From Thermomicrobiales bacterium (GTDB taxonomy: Bacteria > Chloroflexota > Chloroflexia > Thermomicrobiales > UBA6265): a stretch of DNA of 64,000 nt. The stretch lies in the NCBI GenBank assembly GCA_019637585.1, contig JAHBVL010000001.1:741947-805946 (forward strand), given 5' to 3'. Positions 34,606-44,421 of this stretch are shown piece after piece (within the stretch, counting starts at the first letter, position 1; each line of letters opens with the position of its first letter). A program made the position numbers and the translations under genes. Below the pieces are notes generated by a model. The model did not search any database and was not told the DNA's origin. It saw only the letters and a program-made list of their open reading frames with translations.

Positions 34606-36072
34606 ATGATCGATGTGCTCCATTTCATCGACGGCCAGCATGTGCCGTCACGCTCGGGCAGGACGTTCACATCCGTCAATCCTGCAACGGGAAAGCCCCT
34701 GGCCAATGTCGCATTTGGCGAGAAAGAGGACGTCGACCGTGCCGTGCAGTCCGCCCTGCGGGCATTTCGGGAGGGCCGCTGGACCGGTCTGGCGCCGGCC
34801 GAACGCGCCTCCAGAATGAGAAGAGCGGCCCAGATCATCGCCGACCGCGCTGATGAGATCGCACTGCTGGAGTCGCAGGATTCCGGAAAACCGCTTCCAG
34901 CGGCGAAAGGGGATGTCGTTGCAGCAGCCTCCTGTCTGGAATATTTCTCCCAACTGCCGGAACACATCAACGGATCGCTTTACGCCACGAAACCAGGGAT
35001 GTTCGCCTTCTCCCGGCGCGAGCCTTATGGCGTCGTCGGGGCCATCGCACCATGGAATTTCCCGTTCAATCTGGCAGTCTGGAAAACGGCGGCGCCACTG
35101 GCTGCTGGAAATTCGATTGTGATCAAGATGGCGGAGCAGACACCTGTTTCGACCAACGCACTGGCCGAGGCACTCATCGAGGCGGGTGTGCCGGCCGGGG
35201 TCGTCAACGTTGTCCATGGGGATGGTGAAACGACTGGGGCCACGCTGGCGGCTCATCCAGATGTCCCCAAGATCACGTTCACTGGCAGCACGGAAGTGGG
35301 GAGGAAGATTCTGCATGCCAGCGCCGAGACGATCAAGAGCGTCCATCTGGAACTCGGAGGGAAAACGCCGAACATCGTCTTCGATGACGCCGACATCGAC
35401 CAGGCCGTGGCAGGCTCACTCTTTACCAGCTACTTCAACTCCGGGCAGATTTGCACATCGGGTTCCAGGCTGCTGGTGAACGAGCGTTTGGCAGACGAGT
35501 TTGTCGACACCTTTCGGGCGCGCGCCGAGGCGATTGTCGTCGGCGATCCGCTGGCCGAGGGCACGCATCTGGGTCCGCTGGTTTCGCGGGAGCAGCTCGA
35601 CCGGGTTCAGGGATACATCTCCCTGGGCGGCAACGAGGGAGCGACGTTGTTGACCGGCGGAACGCAACCGGCGGTCGCTGGTTGCGAGGGCGGCTACTTC
35701 ATCAATCCGACGATCTTCACCGATGTCAAACCAGAGATGCGCATCGCCCAGGAGGAAATTTTCGGACCGGTGCTCTCGGTGATGACTTTCTCATCAGAGG
35801 AGGAAGTCGTCCGGATAGCGAACGACGTTTCCTACGGACTCGCCGCAACGGTTTGGACGCGCGATCTGGGACGTGCGCTGAGAATGTCGGAACGGCTCGA
35901 GGCCGGTATCATCTGGACGAACCGGCCGCACTATCTGCAGTGGAATGTTCCCTATGAGGGACACAAGCTGAGTGGTTTGGGCGAGGATCTGGGTATCGAG
36001 AGCATGACGACATTCACCAAGCTGAAGGTGAACTATATCGACTTCAGCGGGGAGCGGATGGGCTGGGCATGA
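34606..36072 (+). CDS. NAD(P)-dependent aldehyde dehydrogenase
   Basis: A 488-residue ALDH-superfamily enzyme that oxidises an aldehyde to the acid. GAGGAG precedes ATG 34606. Cofactor fold with VGAIAPWNFPFNLAVWKTAA and FTGSTEVGRKI; catalytic glutamate in LELGGKTPNIV near 250; nucleophilic cysteine in SGQICTSGSRLL near 285; EEIFGPVL near 385. The substrate class (betaine, semialdehyde or other) cannot be fixed from motifs. It has an operator-like palindrome upstream and is followed by the 76-base element and a molybdopterin-domain gene. Confidence 0.93.
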   Translation: MIDVLHFIDGQHVPSRSGRTFTSVNPATGKPLANVAFGEKEDVDRAVQSALRAFREGRWTGLAPAERASRMRRAAQIIADRADEIALLESQDSGKPLPAAKGDVVAAASCLEYFSQLPEHINGSLYATKPGMFAFSRREPYGVVGAIAPWNFPFNLAVWKTAAPLAAGNSIVIKMAEQTPVSTNALAEALIEAGVPAGVVNVVHGDGETTGATLAAHPDVPKITFTGSTEVGRKILHASAETIKSVHLELGGKTPNIVFDDADIDQAVAGSLFTSYFNSGQICTSGSRLLVNERLADEFVDTFRARAEAIVVGDPLAEGTHLGPLVSREQLDRVQGYISLGGNEGATLLTGGTQPAVAGCEGGYFINPTIFTDVKPEMRIAQEEIFGPVLSVMTFSSEEEVVRIANDVSYGLAATVWTRDLGRALRMSERLEAGIIWTNRPHYLQWNVPYEGHKLSGLGEDLGIESMTTFTKLKVNYIDFSGERMGWA

Positions 36073-36094
36073 CGCTGCCGTGAGGAACCTCGAT

Positions 36095-36170
36095 CGGATG
36101 CGGCGAAAACGCCATGAATGGCGAGGCTACGCGTCGTTCTCTTGCCGCGCTGGTACCGGTGCTCCGGCAT
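36095..36170. repeat. 76-base element, copy E1
   Basis: Starts CGGATG and ends TCCGGCAT. Contains the hairpin GGCG-AAAA-CGCC and the conserved core GAGGCTACGCGTCGT. About three quarters identical to the equally long E2 at 38394-38469. It lies in the gap before the molybdopterin-domain gene. Confidence 0.75.
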
Positions 36171-36216
36171 ACTGCCTCGGATAGGGAGATCTCGTCCTGC
36201 ACCGAAGGAGGGAGAG

Positions 36217-36735
36217 ATGAGCAATTTCGCTGGGCGCACGATCCACGGTATTCCTCGTCTGGCATTGCGGCATGCTGAGAATCCAGTCCTGGCCATTGGC
36301 GGGCTGGTCGAGAATCCGCAAGCGCTCAGACCGGAAGATCTCTCGAGCCTGCCACGCCACTCATGGCTCGGCTCGGTCAGCTGCCTGGAGCGGGGCCCGA
36401 TTCCGGACACTGATTGGACCGGGATGCGCTTGTCCGACCTGATCGCCCTGGCCAACCCTCGTGCCCGCGCCCGCTATGCGCTCGTCAGCGCTGGCCCCTA
36501 TGGCGTGGCAGTGCCGATCGATGAAGCAGACGAGGTCCTCATCTGCGACCAACTCTCGGGGCATCCCCTCGATGTCACCGAGGGCGGTCCGTGGCGACTT
36601 GTCGTCCCGAACCGCCGCTACTACACCAGCGTCAAATGGATCGACCGCATCGAGCTGACCCTCGATGCCGATCAGGAGTCGGCCGAGCGTATCGGGCTGG
36701 CGCGGCAGCGGGCGAGGGAGGCGAAGAGAGGGGCG

Positions 36736-36738
<3 letters not shown>
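36217..36738 (+). CDS. Free-standing molybdopterin-binding (sulfite oxidase-type) domain protein
   Basis: 173 residues; GAAGGAGG precedes ATG 36217. The protein is essentially one Oxidored_molyb domain: LAIGGLVENPQALRPEDL, the Mo-coordinating cysteine in GSVSCLERGPIP, WTGMRLSDLIALA, and the RRYYTSVKWIDRIELT end. There is no signal peptide, haem domain or dimerisation domain, so electron partners are unknown. The stop TAG is followed within about ten bases by a heptamer array. Confidence 0.82.
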
Positions 36739-36878
<140 letters not shown>

Positions 36879-36890
<12 letters not shown>

Positions 36891-38339
36891 ATCCACATAC
36901 ACATTCTTCACCTGCGTATAGAGATCGAGACCGTGCATTGAGAGTTCGCGGCCGAGACCGCTCTTCTTGTAGCCGCCGAACGGGCCGAGCACGCCCGGAC
37001 CGCCGTTGCTGTTCACCGAGACCATGCCCGATCGGAGCCCTTTCGCCACACGCATGGCCCGGCCGAGATCGCGCGTCCAAACGGACGCGGCGAGACCATA
37101 TTCGTTGGCATTCGCTGCCGCAACGACTTCCGCCTCGTCTTCGAAACGAATCACTGACACGACCGGACCGAAGATCTCTTCGCGGGCGATGCGCATGTCG
37201 TTCGAGACATCGGCGAAGATCGTCGGTTGCAGGAAATTCCCGGCGTCGAATGCGGTTGGACGCACGCCTCCATAGATGAGTGCGGCGCCTTCGTCGCGAC
37301 CGATGTCGATGTAGTTCGCCACCCGCTCGTGCTGAGCGGAGGAGATCAGCGGACCCATGCGGGTTGCCGTGTCGGCGGGATCGCCGACCGTCCATTGCTC
37401 TGTCTGGTCGACGAGATGGTTGAGGAAGCGGTCGTAGGACGAGTCGGTGACGAAAATCCGGGTCCGGGCGGTGCAGGTTTGGCCGGTGTTGTTGAATCCG
37501 GCCGGCACAGCGAACGCAGCGGCTTTTTCCAGATCGGCATCGGCGAACACGATGTTGGGACTCTTGCCTCCGAGCTCGAGAGAGACCTTTTTTACCGTAC
37601 CGGCCGCGGCGCGAAGAATCTGGATGCCGGTCGCTGTTTCTCCGGTGAACGCGATCTTGTCGACCAGAGGATGTGTCGCCAGGTGTTCACCGATGACCGC
37701 GCCGGGACCGGGCAGCACACTGATCGCTCCTTCCGGCACACCGGCTTCGAGGCAAATCTCGCCGAGCGCCAATGCGGTCAGCGGGGTGTTGGATGCCGGT
37801 TTGAGGATGAGTGTGCAACCGGCGGCCAGACCGGGGGCCACTTTCCAGCTGGCCATCGAGAACGGAAAGTTCCACGGAACGATCTGCCCGCAGACGCCGG
37901 CAGGTTCGCGCAGGGTGAAGTCGAGGATGTTGTCAGCGACCGGGATCGTCTCGCCGAAGTACTTGTCCGCGGCGCCAGCGTAGTAGTCGAACACACCCGT
38001 CGCCGAAAGCACTTCGTTCTTGGCGTTGGTGATCGGCTTGCCGGTGTTGATGCTTTCGAGCTGCGCCAGCTCATCGGCACGCTCCCGGATCAGGTCGGCG
38101 ATCCGGCGAACGACTTTGCCCCGGTCCGTGGCGCTGGTGCGCGGCCACGCACCCGAGTCGAACTCAGCCCGGGCGGCCGCGACAGCCCGTTCGACATCTT
38201 CCGGCCCGGCTTTCGCCACCATTCCGATCACCTGGTTGGTGGCCGGATTGATCACCGGAAAAGTGTCGCCGCTGGCAGCCTCAACGTGCTGTCCGCCGAT
38301 CAGCAGTTTGTAGCGGGTGACTTCTGTTGTCGCGGTCAT
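36879..38339 (-). CDS. Aldehyde dehydrogenase (second copy)
   Basis: 486 residues; AAAGGAG precedes ATG 38339. NAD-fold motifs CGQIVPWNFPFSMASWKVAP and FTGETATGIQIL; glutamate in LELGGKSPNIV; catalytic cysteine in NTGQTCTARTRIFV; EEIFGPVVSVIRF. A diverged paralogue of the 34606-36072 enzyme, nearer to betaine- or lactaldehyde-type ALDHs. The 3' end enters the heptamer array; the 5' leader holds the E2 element and a CCTCGC/GCGAGG hairpin. Confidence 0.93.
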
Positions 38340-38393
38340 GAATACTCCTTTGCAGGTTCGGACAGTCGCCTCGCGATTGCGAGGGGCTGCGAA

Positions 38394-38469
38394 CGGATGT
38401 GGGCGAAAGCGCCATGAATGATGAGGCTACGCGTCGTCATCAGGGCGAACTGGCGCCCGAGTCCGGCAT
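38394..38469. repeat. 76-base element, copy E2
   Basis: Same ends and length as E1, with hairpin GGCG-AAAG-CGCC and core GAGGCTACGCGTCGT. In E2 the core is framed by TGATGA/TCATCA arms; in E1 by a different but also pairing set. It lies in the leader of the dehydrogenase gene 36879-38339, 55-130 bases before its ATG. Confidence 0.75.
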
Positions 38470-38472
38470 GCC

Positions 38473-38937
38473 TCAGAGCGCAATCGTAACGGCACGAGTC
38501 TCTGTGTAGAGTTCGAGCACTTCGTGTCCCATTTCCCTTCCCCAACCGGACTGCTTGAACCCGCCGAACGGCACGGCGGGATCGGTCACGCCGTAGCAAT
38601 TGATCCAAACTGAGCCGGCTCGCAGCTTGCTGGCGATCGAGTGCGCTTTCGAGAGATTGGTGGTCCAGATGCCGGCCGCGAGACCATAGGTGGTGTTGTT
38701 GGCGGTCGCCACCAGATCGTCGAGGTCGTCGAAGGGAATCGCCGCGACGACCGGGCCGAAGATCTCTTCCTGCACGATGCTCATCGAGGGCTTCGTGTCG
38801 ACGAAGACGGTTGGTTCGACAATATAGCCCTGGTCGCCGCGCCGTTTGCCGCCCGACAGGGTGCGGGCGCCATTCTCGACGCCGCTCTGCAGATAGCCAA
38901 CCACGCGGTTCAGCTGTTCGTCGGACACCAGCGGCGA
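38473..38937 (-). pseudogene. Truncated aldehyde dehydrogenase (C-terminal third)
   Basis: Reads SPLVSDEQLNRVVGYLQ and then the rest of an ALDH C-terminus (EEIFGPVVAAIPFDDLDDL, INCYGVTDPAVPFGGFKQSG), about 155 residues of a normal 490. The cofactor fold, catalytic glutamate and cysteine are missing. Homology ends abruptly at 38937, where an AT-rich palindrome begins. A GTG at 38928 could start a fragment, but it could not be an active enzyme. Confidence 0.88.
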
Positions 38938-38955
38938 CTATTGATTAATCAATAG
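38938..38955. promoter_or_regulatory. Perfect 18-base palindrome at the truncation point
   Basis: CTATTGATTAATCAATAG, followed by TTGA. It shares TTGATTARTCAA plus TTGA three bases on with the site upstream of the intact dehydrogenase at 34484-34505. Confidence 0.65.
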
Positions 38956-39020
38956 TTGAATACTACACGGGAAGTGGAGAGTCAGGAGGTTGGGGGGCGG
39001 CGCCGTGGAGGGTGCATTGA

Positions 39021-39195
39021 GTAGATAGTAGATAGTAGATAGTAGATGGTAGATGGTAGATGGTAGATGGCAGATGGCAGATGGCAGATGGTTGAACGTA
39101 GGTCGCAGCGCACAGTGGATAGCCACCACTCACCGCTCACCACCAACCATCAACTATCAACTATTCACTATGCACTATATGCACTATATGCACTA
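39021..39195. repeat. Ten-unit heptamer array and facing arm
   Basis: 39021-39090 is ten units without interruption: GTAGATA three times, GTAGATG four times, GCAGATG three times. The facing arm (about 39130-39195), read from the permease gene on the minus strand, is TAGTGCA, TAGTGCA, TAGTGAA, TAGTTGA, TAGTTGA, TGGTTGG and TGGTGAG with small irregularities. The first TAG is the gene's stop codon. Confidence 0.92.
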
Positions 39196-40104
39196 CCGCC
39201 TCAATCTCGGATCCAGCGCATCCCGCAGGCTGTCCCCCAGAAGATTGAAACCCAGCACGCTGATCATGATGGCCAGACCGGGAAAGAGGAGGAGCCAGGG
39301 GGCGATCTCGGCGATGCCGGTGCTGTCGCTCAACATCTGACCCCAGGAGGGCTCCGGCGGTGGAGTGCCGAGACCGAGAAAGCTCAACCCCGCTTCGGTC
39401 AGAAGTGCCCAGGAGAGCGCGAGACTGATCTGGACGATCGTCGGCGCCACGGTGTTGGGGAGGACATGCCTGAGCAGAATACGCCAGGAGGGCGACCCAA
39501 TCGCCGAGGCCGCCTCGACAAAGTCCGTTTCCTTCAATGAAAGCACCGGTCCTCGCGCCACCCGGGCAAAGATCGGGGTGTAGACGATGGCGATCGCCAG
39601 AATCGTGTTGCGGATACCGGTGCCGAGCACGGTCACCACGAGCAACGCCAGCAGGATCGCCGGAAAGGCGAAGAAGACATCCATGACGCGCATGGCCACG
39701 TTGTCCAGAAAGCCACCGGACCAGGCGGAAAGCACACCAATCGTCGTGCCAATCGCGGTGGCCAGTGTGACGCTGGCCAGCACGACGATCATCGAGTTGG
39801 TGCCACCTTTGATGATCCGGCTGAGCACATCCCGCCCGAGCATGTCCGTGCCCATCAGATAGGTGCGGTTGGGACCCTGCAACCGGTCGGGACGGTGCTG
39901 CTCCAACGGGTCGAATGGCGTCACACCGAGTGCTCCGGCCAGGGCGACGAGGACATACGCCGTCACGATCGCCAGCCCGATGGCGCCGCTCGGGGTACCG
40001 GCGATCTGCCGGAGCAGACTCGACCGAGACCGCGTCCGGGTTTCGGCAGGCTGCCCGGGCTCAGGAGCGGTTAGCGTAGGAGATGCGGGGATCGATTGCT
40101 GCAT
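39193..40104 (-). CDS. Peptide ABC permease, DppC type (cassette 3)
   Basis: About 303 residues; ATG 40104 was preferred over TTG 40110, and both lie inside the end of the DppB-type gene (overlap about 44 bases), so translation is coupled. Motifs TPFDPLEQHRPDRLQGP, GTDMLGRDVLSRIIKGG, EAA loop FVEAASAIGSPSWRILLRH and the end LLGDSLRDALDPRLR. The stop codon TAG is the first triplet of a heptamer array. Confidence 0.9.
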   Translation of the reverse strand: MQQSIPASPTLTAPEPGQPAETRTRSRSSLLRQIAGTPSGAIGLAIVTAYVLVALAGALGVTPFDPLEQHRPDRLQGPNRTYLMGTDMLGRDVLSRIIKGGTNSMIVVLASVTLATAIGTTIGVLSAWSGGFLDNVAMRVMDVFFAFPAILLALLVVTVLGTGIRNTILAIAIVYTPIFARVARGPVLSLKETDFVEAASAIGSPSWRILLRHVLPNTVAPTIVQISLALSWALLTEAGLSFLGLGTPPPEPSWGQMLSDSTGIAEIAPWLLLFPGLAIMISVLGFNLLGDSLRDALDPRLRR

Positions 40105-41026
40105 AACCAAGATCGACCAGAACGTTGATGATCACAACCATCGCGGCGATAAAAAGGGTGACTCCCTGGATCAGCGCGTAGTCGCGCTGGGAAATCGCAT
40201 TGAGCGTCAGCCGGCCAAGTCCGGGCAACGCGAAGATCTGCTCGATGATCACGGCGCCGCCCAGGAGATAGCTGATCTCGATCCCGGTCAACGTGACGAC
40301 CGGAATCAGTGCGTTTCTCAGGGTATGGCGAACGATGACCACTTTTTCCCGCAACCCTTTGGCTCGCGCGGTGCGCACGTAGTCCTGGCCCAGCACTTCC
40401 AGCATCGCCGAGCGCGTCGTGCGCATAACCGACGCCGAAAAAGCCAGACCGAGCGTCAGCGCCGGCAGGAGCATTTGCTTGAGATTCAGAATCGGGTCGT
40501 CGAGCAATCGCGTGAAGTTGCCGGCATTGGGCAGGAAGTTGAAGTATTTGGACAGCACGAAGATCGACAGCGTCGCCACCAGGAAGTTCGGCGCGGCCAG
40601 TCCGATCAGGGCGAAGAGACGGCCGCCCAGATCGATGGCCGAGTTGCGGCGAACCGCTGACCCGACACCGAGCGGGATGCCAACGAGCAGGGCCACGACG
40701 ACCGAGAGGAAGGCCAGCTCGAATGTCACGGGCAGGCGATGCAGAATCAGATCGAGCACCGGTTCGCCGAGTCGGACCGAATAGCCGAGATCCCCCTGAA
40801 GGACGTTGCGCAGCCAGACGAAGTACTGCTCGACCGGCGATTTGTCCAGGCCGAAATACTCTTCGAGTGAGGCACGCTGAGTGGCGGTGAGCAAACCAGC
40901 TTCCGTGCCGAGCATCGCGGTGATCGCATTGCCGGGCACCATCCGGATCGCCACAAAGACGAGCACCGACACCCCGAGGAGGGTGGGTATGGCGAACAGG
41001 AAGCGTTGCAGCAGATAGCGAAGCAC
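40061..41026 (-). CDS. Peptide ABC permease, DppB type (cassette 3)
   Basis: 321 residues, six helices: MLRYLLQRFLFAIPTLLGVS at the start, EAA loop DYVRTARAKGLREKVVIVRH near 210-229, and LPGLGRLTLNAISQRDYALI near the end. Member of the oligopeptide permease family; pairs with the DppC-type protein that follows. The binding-protein gene is 69 bases upstream, behind a strong hairpin. Confidence 0.93.
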   Translation of the reverse strand: MLRYLLQRFLFAIPTLLGVSVLVFVAIRMVPGNAITAMLGTEAGLLTATQRASLEEYFGLDKSPVEQYFVWLRNVLQGDLGYSVRLGEPVLDLILHRLPVTFELAFLSVVVALLVGIPLGVGSAVRRNSAIDLGGRLFALIGLAAPNFLVATLSIFVLSKYFNFLPNAGNFTRLLDDPILNLKQMLLPALTLGLAFSASVMRTTRSAMLEVLGQDYVRTARAKGLREKVVIVRHTLRNALIPVVTLTGIEISYLLGGAVIIEQIFALPGLGRLTLNAISQRDYALIQGVTLFIAAMVVIINVLVDLGYAAIDPRISYANRS

Positions 41027-41045
41027 GGGCTTTTCCGGGAACGAA

Positions 41046-41072
41046 CCGGGGCGGAGCCGAGCTCCGCCCCGG
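41046..41072 (-). terminator. Intercistronic hairpin, cassette 3
   Basis: Perfect 12-base arms CCGGGGCGGAGC and GCTCCGCCCCGG around CGA, between the binding-protein stop and the permease start. No U-run, so it more likely stabilises the upstream message or terminates partially. Confidence 0.7.
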
Positions 41073-41095
41073 ACGTCAACTCACAAGGTTTTGCG

Positions 41096-42655
41096 TCAGC
41101 GAGTCAGGGTCACCTGACTGAGACTGACGAGCGACCCAGTCGGGTTGGGAACGAATCCCGAGACCACCGACGTTTGGCCGGTGTAGAGGAATCCGGTGTA
41201 GAGCCAGATCCACGGCGATGTTTCGGCCAGATGCGCTTCGAATTCGGCGAAGATCGCCTTGCGAGCGTCGGGATCGGTTTCGACCTGGCCCTGTTTCATC
41301 AGGCTGTCCAGGGTTTCGTCGATGTACCCCGCCACATTGCCGAACTGAGCGCCGAACTGCCAGTAACGCGAATACATGGTGTATGGATCGGTGCGTCCGC
41401 CGTTGCGGGCGATCGCGGCATCGAAATCGCCGGCCAGCCAGCGGTCGACATAGACGCTCAGCTCGAGCGGCTCGATTTCGACATTGATGTTGATCTCGCC
41501 AAGCTGCGACTGGATCGTTTCCGCGATCGTCAGCGATGTTGGCGGTTCGTCGACACCGGCGATGATCGTCATGTCGAATCCATCGGCATACCCAGCCTGC
41601 TCCATCAGCGCCCGCGCCTGATCGAGATCCTGCTCGTAGCAGAAGAGCTGATCGGTGGGCAGCGCGAAGGCAGGCATCGTCAGGGGGCCGGTGACCCGTC
41701 CTTCGCCCAGAGCGACAACGTCGACGATCTCCTGGCGGTTGATCGCGCAGGAAATCGCCTGCCGGACCTCGAGGATCGCCAGCGGGCTGTCATTGGCCGA
41801 TGGCGTGGCTGGATCGGCGGGGATGTCCATGGCCCGCAGCTGAAGGACCTGATAGGAGATATCGGGCGCCCGGTTGATGGTGATGTCCGAACCTTCGGTC
41901 GGCAGAGTGGCGATCAGCGGATCCTCGATCATGGCGAAGTCGATTTCACCGGCGCGCAGCGCCGCCATGATGGTCGATTCGTCCGGGATGATCCGGATTT
42001 CGACGCCGTCGACATGCGGTCCGTCGCCCCACCAGTCGGTATTGGCGGAGAGAATCGTGACCTCTTCCGGCGTCCAGGAATCGAGCTTGAAGGGGCCGGT
42101 GCCGATGGCGTCCGTGGTCGGGTCGCCGTTGGCGATGACATCGGCGGACAGAATCGATGCATTGGCGCTGGCCAGCGCATGGACCAGCGGCACGTCCGGA
42201 ATGGAGAGATTCAGCACGACGGTGTTGTCATCCGGAGCATCCATCGACGTGATGCTGAGGAGGTTGGTCCGCGTGGCGGAACCGGTTTCCTCGTCGAGGA
42301 TTCGCTCGAACGACGCAACGACGTCGGCGGAGGTGAAGTCGGAGCCGTCGTGGAATGTCACACCCTGGCGCAGATGGAACGTGAGCGCCAGGCCATCTTC
42401 GGAGAACTCCCAGCTCTCTGCCAGAGCGGGAACGACCTCGAGATTGGCATCGACCTGGACGAGTGGTTCGTAGATGAGCTCAGTCAGCCGCAATGAGGCG
42501 AATGCTGTTTGCGCGTGCGGATCGAGGCCGGTGGCGTCGACCGCCCGGGCCATGATCAGCGTGTTGTTCTCCTGGGCGCGGACCGGGCCGAGCTGCGCGG
42601 CGCCGATCATCAAAAGCAAAGCCGCCAGGACCACACCCAGCTTGGACGACTTCAT
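41096..42655 (-). CDS. Peptide ABC transporter substrate-binding protein (cassette 3)
   Basis: 519 residues; AAGGAGG precedes ATG 42655. A conventional Sec signal peptide (MKSSKLGVVLAALLLMIGAA, cut after VRAQ) rather than the Tat signals of cassettes 1 and 2. SBP_bac_5 features: LIYEPLVQVDANLEVVPALA, GLALTFHLRQGVTFHDGSDF and AISCAINRQEIVD. The different export route and sequence suggest a different ligand. Confidence 0.93.
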   Translation of the reverse strand: MKSSKLGVVLAALLLMIGAAQLGPVRAQENNTLIMARAVDATGLDPHAQTAFASLRLTELIYEPLVQVDANLEVVPALAESWEFSEDGLALTFHLRQGVTFHDGSDFTSADVVASFERILDEETGSATRTNLLSITSMDAPDDNTVVLNLSIPDVPLVHALASANASILSADVIANGDPTTDAIGTGPFKLDSWTPEEVTILSANTDWWGDGPHVDGVEIRIIPDESTIMAALRAGEIDFAMIEDPLIATLPTEGSDITINRAPDISYQVLQLRAMDIPADPATPSANDSPLAILEVRQAISCAINRQEIVDVVALGEGRVTGPLTMPAFALPTDQLFCYEQDLDQARALMEQAGYADGFDMTIIAGVDEPPTSLTIAETIQSQLGEININVEIEPLELSVYVDRWLAGDFDAAIARNGGRTDPYTMYSRYWQFGAQFGNVAGYIDETLDSLMKQGQVETDPDARKAIFAEFEAHLAETSPWIWLYTGFLYTGQTSVVSGFVPNPTGSLVSLSQVTLTR

Positions 42656-42752
42656 GACACTGTCCCTCCTTGCTGCACGTTTCCGCTCAGGTGCCGTTCA
42701 TGCTCCGGACGGACCGGGAGCAGAGATGGAATTGCGCGGATCAAACCTGATA

Positions 42753-43247
42753 TCAGTATGACAGAGGCGTGAGCCGCCTGCGATAGAGCCGTTCCTCGAC
42801 CCCATCGATCGCGAAATCGGGCAGGGCGCCAGCGCATGCATAACCGCGAGCGCGATAGAAGGACTCGGCGCGTTCGTTTTCGCTGCCGACGAGGAGACTG
42901 AGATATGACGCTCCGGCCGAGCAACACCGTTCTTCCGCCGCATCGAGGAGCAGCGAGCCGATCGATCGTCCGGTGTGTGCCGGCGAGACACCCAACCGCT
43001 TGAGGTACGCGTCCGTTCCGAACATCCCCCGCTCGATACACCAGGCGAACCCCACGGGCAAACCATCGAGCTCGGCCACGATGGCGATGTCGCTCCGACC
43101 GATCGCTTCCGTCAGATCGTGCTCGATCGATGATACGGTCATGCCGTAACTGACCCAATGCTGGTCGGTCATCATCCAACCGGCGATGGCGGAGATGTCG
43201 GTGTGAACGAGATCCCGGATCAGGATGCCGGGTGTGTCTGGCGCCAT
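42753..43247 (-). CDS. GNAT-family N-acetyltransferase
   Basis: 164 residues with GNAT motifs: IAIVAELDGLPVGFAW, acetyl-CoA loop RLGVSPAHTGRSIGSLLLDA near residues 84-103, and NERAESFYRARGYACAG near 124-140. The substrate is unknown. It starts inside the 3' end of anmK (overlap 28 bases) on the same strand, so the two are co-expressed. Confidence 0.88.
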   Translation of the reverse strand: MAPDTPGILIRDLVHTDISAIAGWMMTDQHWVSYGMTVSSIEHDLTEAIGRSDIAIVAELDGLPVGFAWCIERGMFGTDAYLKRLGVSPAHTGRSIGSLLLDAAEERCCSAGASYLSLLVGSENERAESFYRARGYACAGALPDFAIDGVEERLYRRRLTPLSY

Positions 43248-44416
43248 GTCTGCTCGATCAGGCGGGCATAGTTGTTGCCCGGTGTAATCTGGCCCAGCAC
43301 CACACCCCTCGAAGCGCCGGTGATGGAGGGATGGGCGCCGGGTCGTACGTGCCAGGTTTCATGTCCGACCACCGCACAGAGGAGCGCTTCCTTGTAGTCG
43401 CTGTTCTGGCCAAGATCCTCCTGGGTGAGCACCACCGCCGGTTCCACCAGATTGCGCAACATGGCGACCATGGTGGCGTTGTGCCGGCCGCCGCCGCCGA
43501 GAATGACTTCATCGATGGGGCGGGGGGCGAAACGGCGGTAGGCGTCGGCGATGCTCTCGGCGGTCAGCGCAGTCACGGTGGCCACGATGTCGTCCAGGGA
43601 AAGACCGCGTTCCCGGCCCCGTTGCAACATCTCTTCGGCCATGACCGCTCCAAACAGCTCCCGCCCGGTGGTTTTCGGTGGTGTTCGCTCGTAATAGGGG
43701 TGGACAGCGAGTGCGTCGAGCCAGGCGAAGTCGACTGTCCCCCGGGCAGCGATTTCGCCGTCCTTGTCGTAGGCCAGCTCGCCATCGGTGGCGATTCGCA
43801 GAATGTCGTCGATCAGCGAGTTGCCCGGTCCCGTATCGAACGCCACCGGCTGGGACGTTTCATCGGACAAGGGCGGCAGAAAGGTGACATTGCCGATACC
43901 GCCGATGTTCTGAATAGCCCGCATTTTCGTCGGGTGGCGCTGCAGCAGCCAGTCGACATAGCCGGCCAGCGGCGCTCCCTGACCGCCGGCCGCGATATCC
44001 CGCATGCGTAGATCGTTGATCGTGGTGATGCCGGTTCGTTCGGCGATGACCGCGCCTTCGCCCAATTGAATGGTGGAGTGCACGCTGCCGTCCGGCAGAA
44101 CTTCGTGCCAGAGGGTCTGCCCGTGCGACGCGATGAGATCGACGTCATCGGGGGAGAGCCCGGCTTCGTCGACGATCGCCAGTACTGCGGCGGCGAAGGC
44201 TTCACCGAGGTCGGCATTGAGCCGGCAGAGATCGTCGATACGGCTCAGTTCCGGGTCATAGCTGTTGAGGACTCGTTCCCGGAGAGCGGGCTCGTAGGGA
44301 TAGGTCTTGCCGGCCACAATTCGCGCGTCGAGGTGCGGCGGCGCGCCCGAAATCTCGCACAGGGCGGCGTCGACGCCGTCGGCGGATGTTCCGGAGATAA
44401 GACCGATAACTAGCAT
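43220..44416 (-). CDS. anmK: Anhydro-N-acetylmuramic acid kinase AnmK
   Basis: 398 residues from ATG 44416; an upstream start would translate heptamer repeats. Phosphate loop GLISGTSADGVDAAL at residues 4-18, catalytic-base region LIASHGQTLWH, IQNIGGIGNVTFL, FDTGPGNSLID and EVILGGGGRHNATM. AnmK phosphorylates and opens 1,6-anhydro-MurNAc, recycling peptidoglycan fragments. Usual length is about 370. Confidence 0.94.
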   Translation of the reverse strand: MLVIGLISGTSADGVDAALCEISGAPPHLDARIVAGKTYPYEPALRERVLNSYDPELSRIDDLCRLNADLGEAFAAAVLAIVDEAGLSPDDVDLIASHGQTLWHEVLPDGSVHSTIQLGEGAVIAERTGITTINDLRMRDIAAGGQGAPLAGYVDWLLQRHPTKMRAIQNIGGIGNVTFLPPLSDETSQPVAFDTGPGNSLIDDILRIATDGELAYDKDGEIAARGTVDFAWLDALAVHPYYERTPPKTTGRELFGAVMAEEMLQRGRERGLSLDDIVATVTALTAESIADAYRRFAPRPIDEVILGGGGRHNATMVAMLRNLVEPAVVLTQEDLGQNSDYKEALLCAVVGHETWHVRPGAHPSITGASRGVVLGQITPGNNYARLIEQTWRQTHPAS

Positions 44417-44421
44417 GACGA

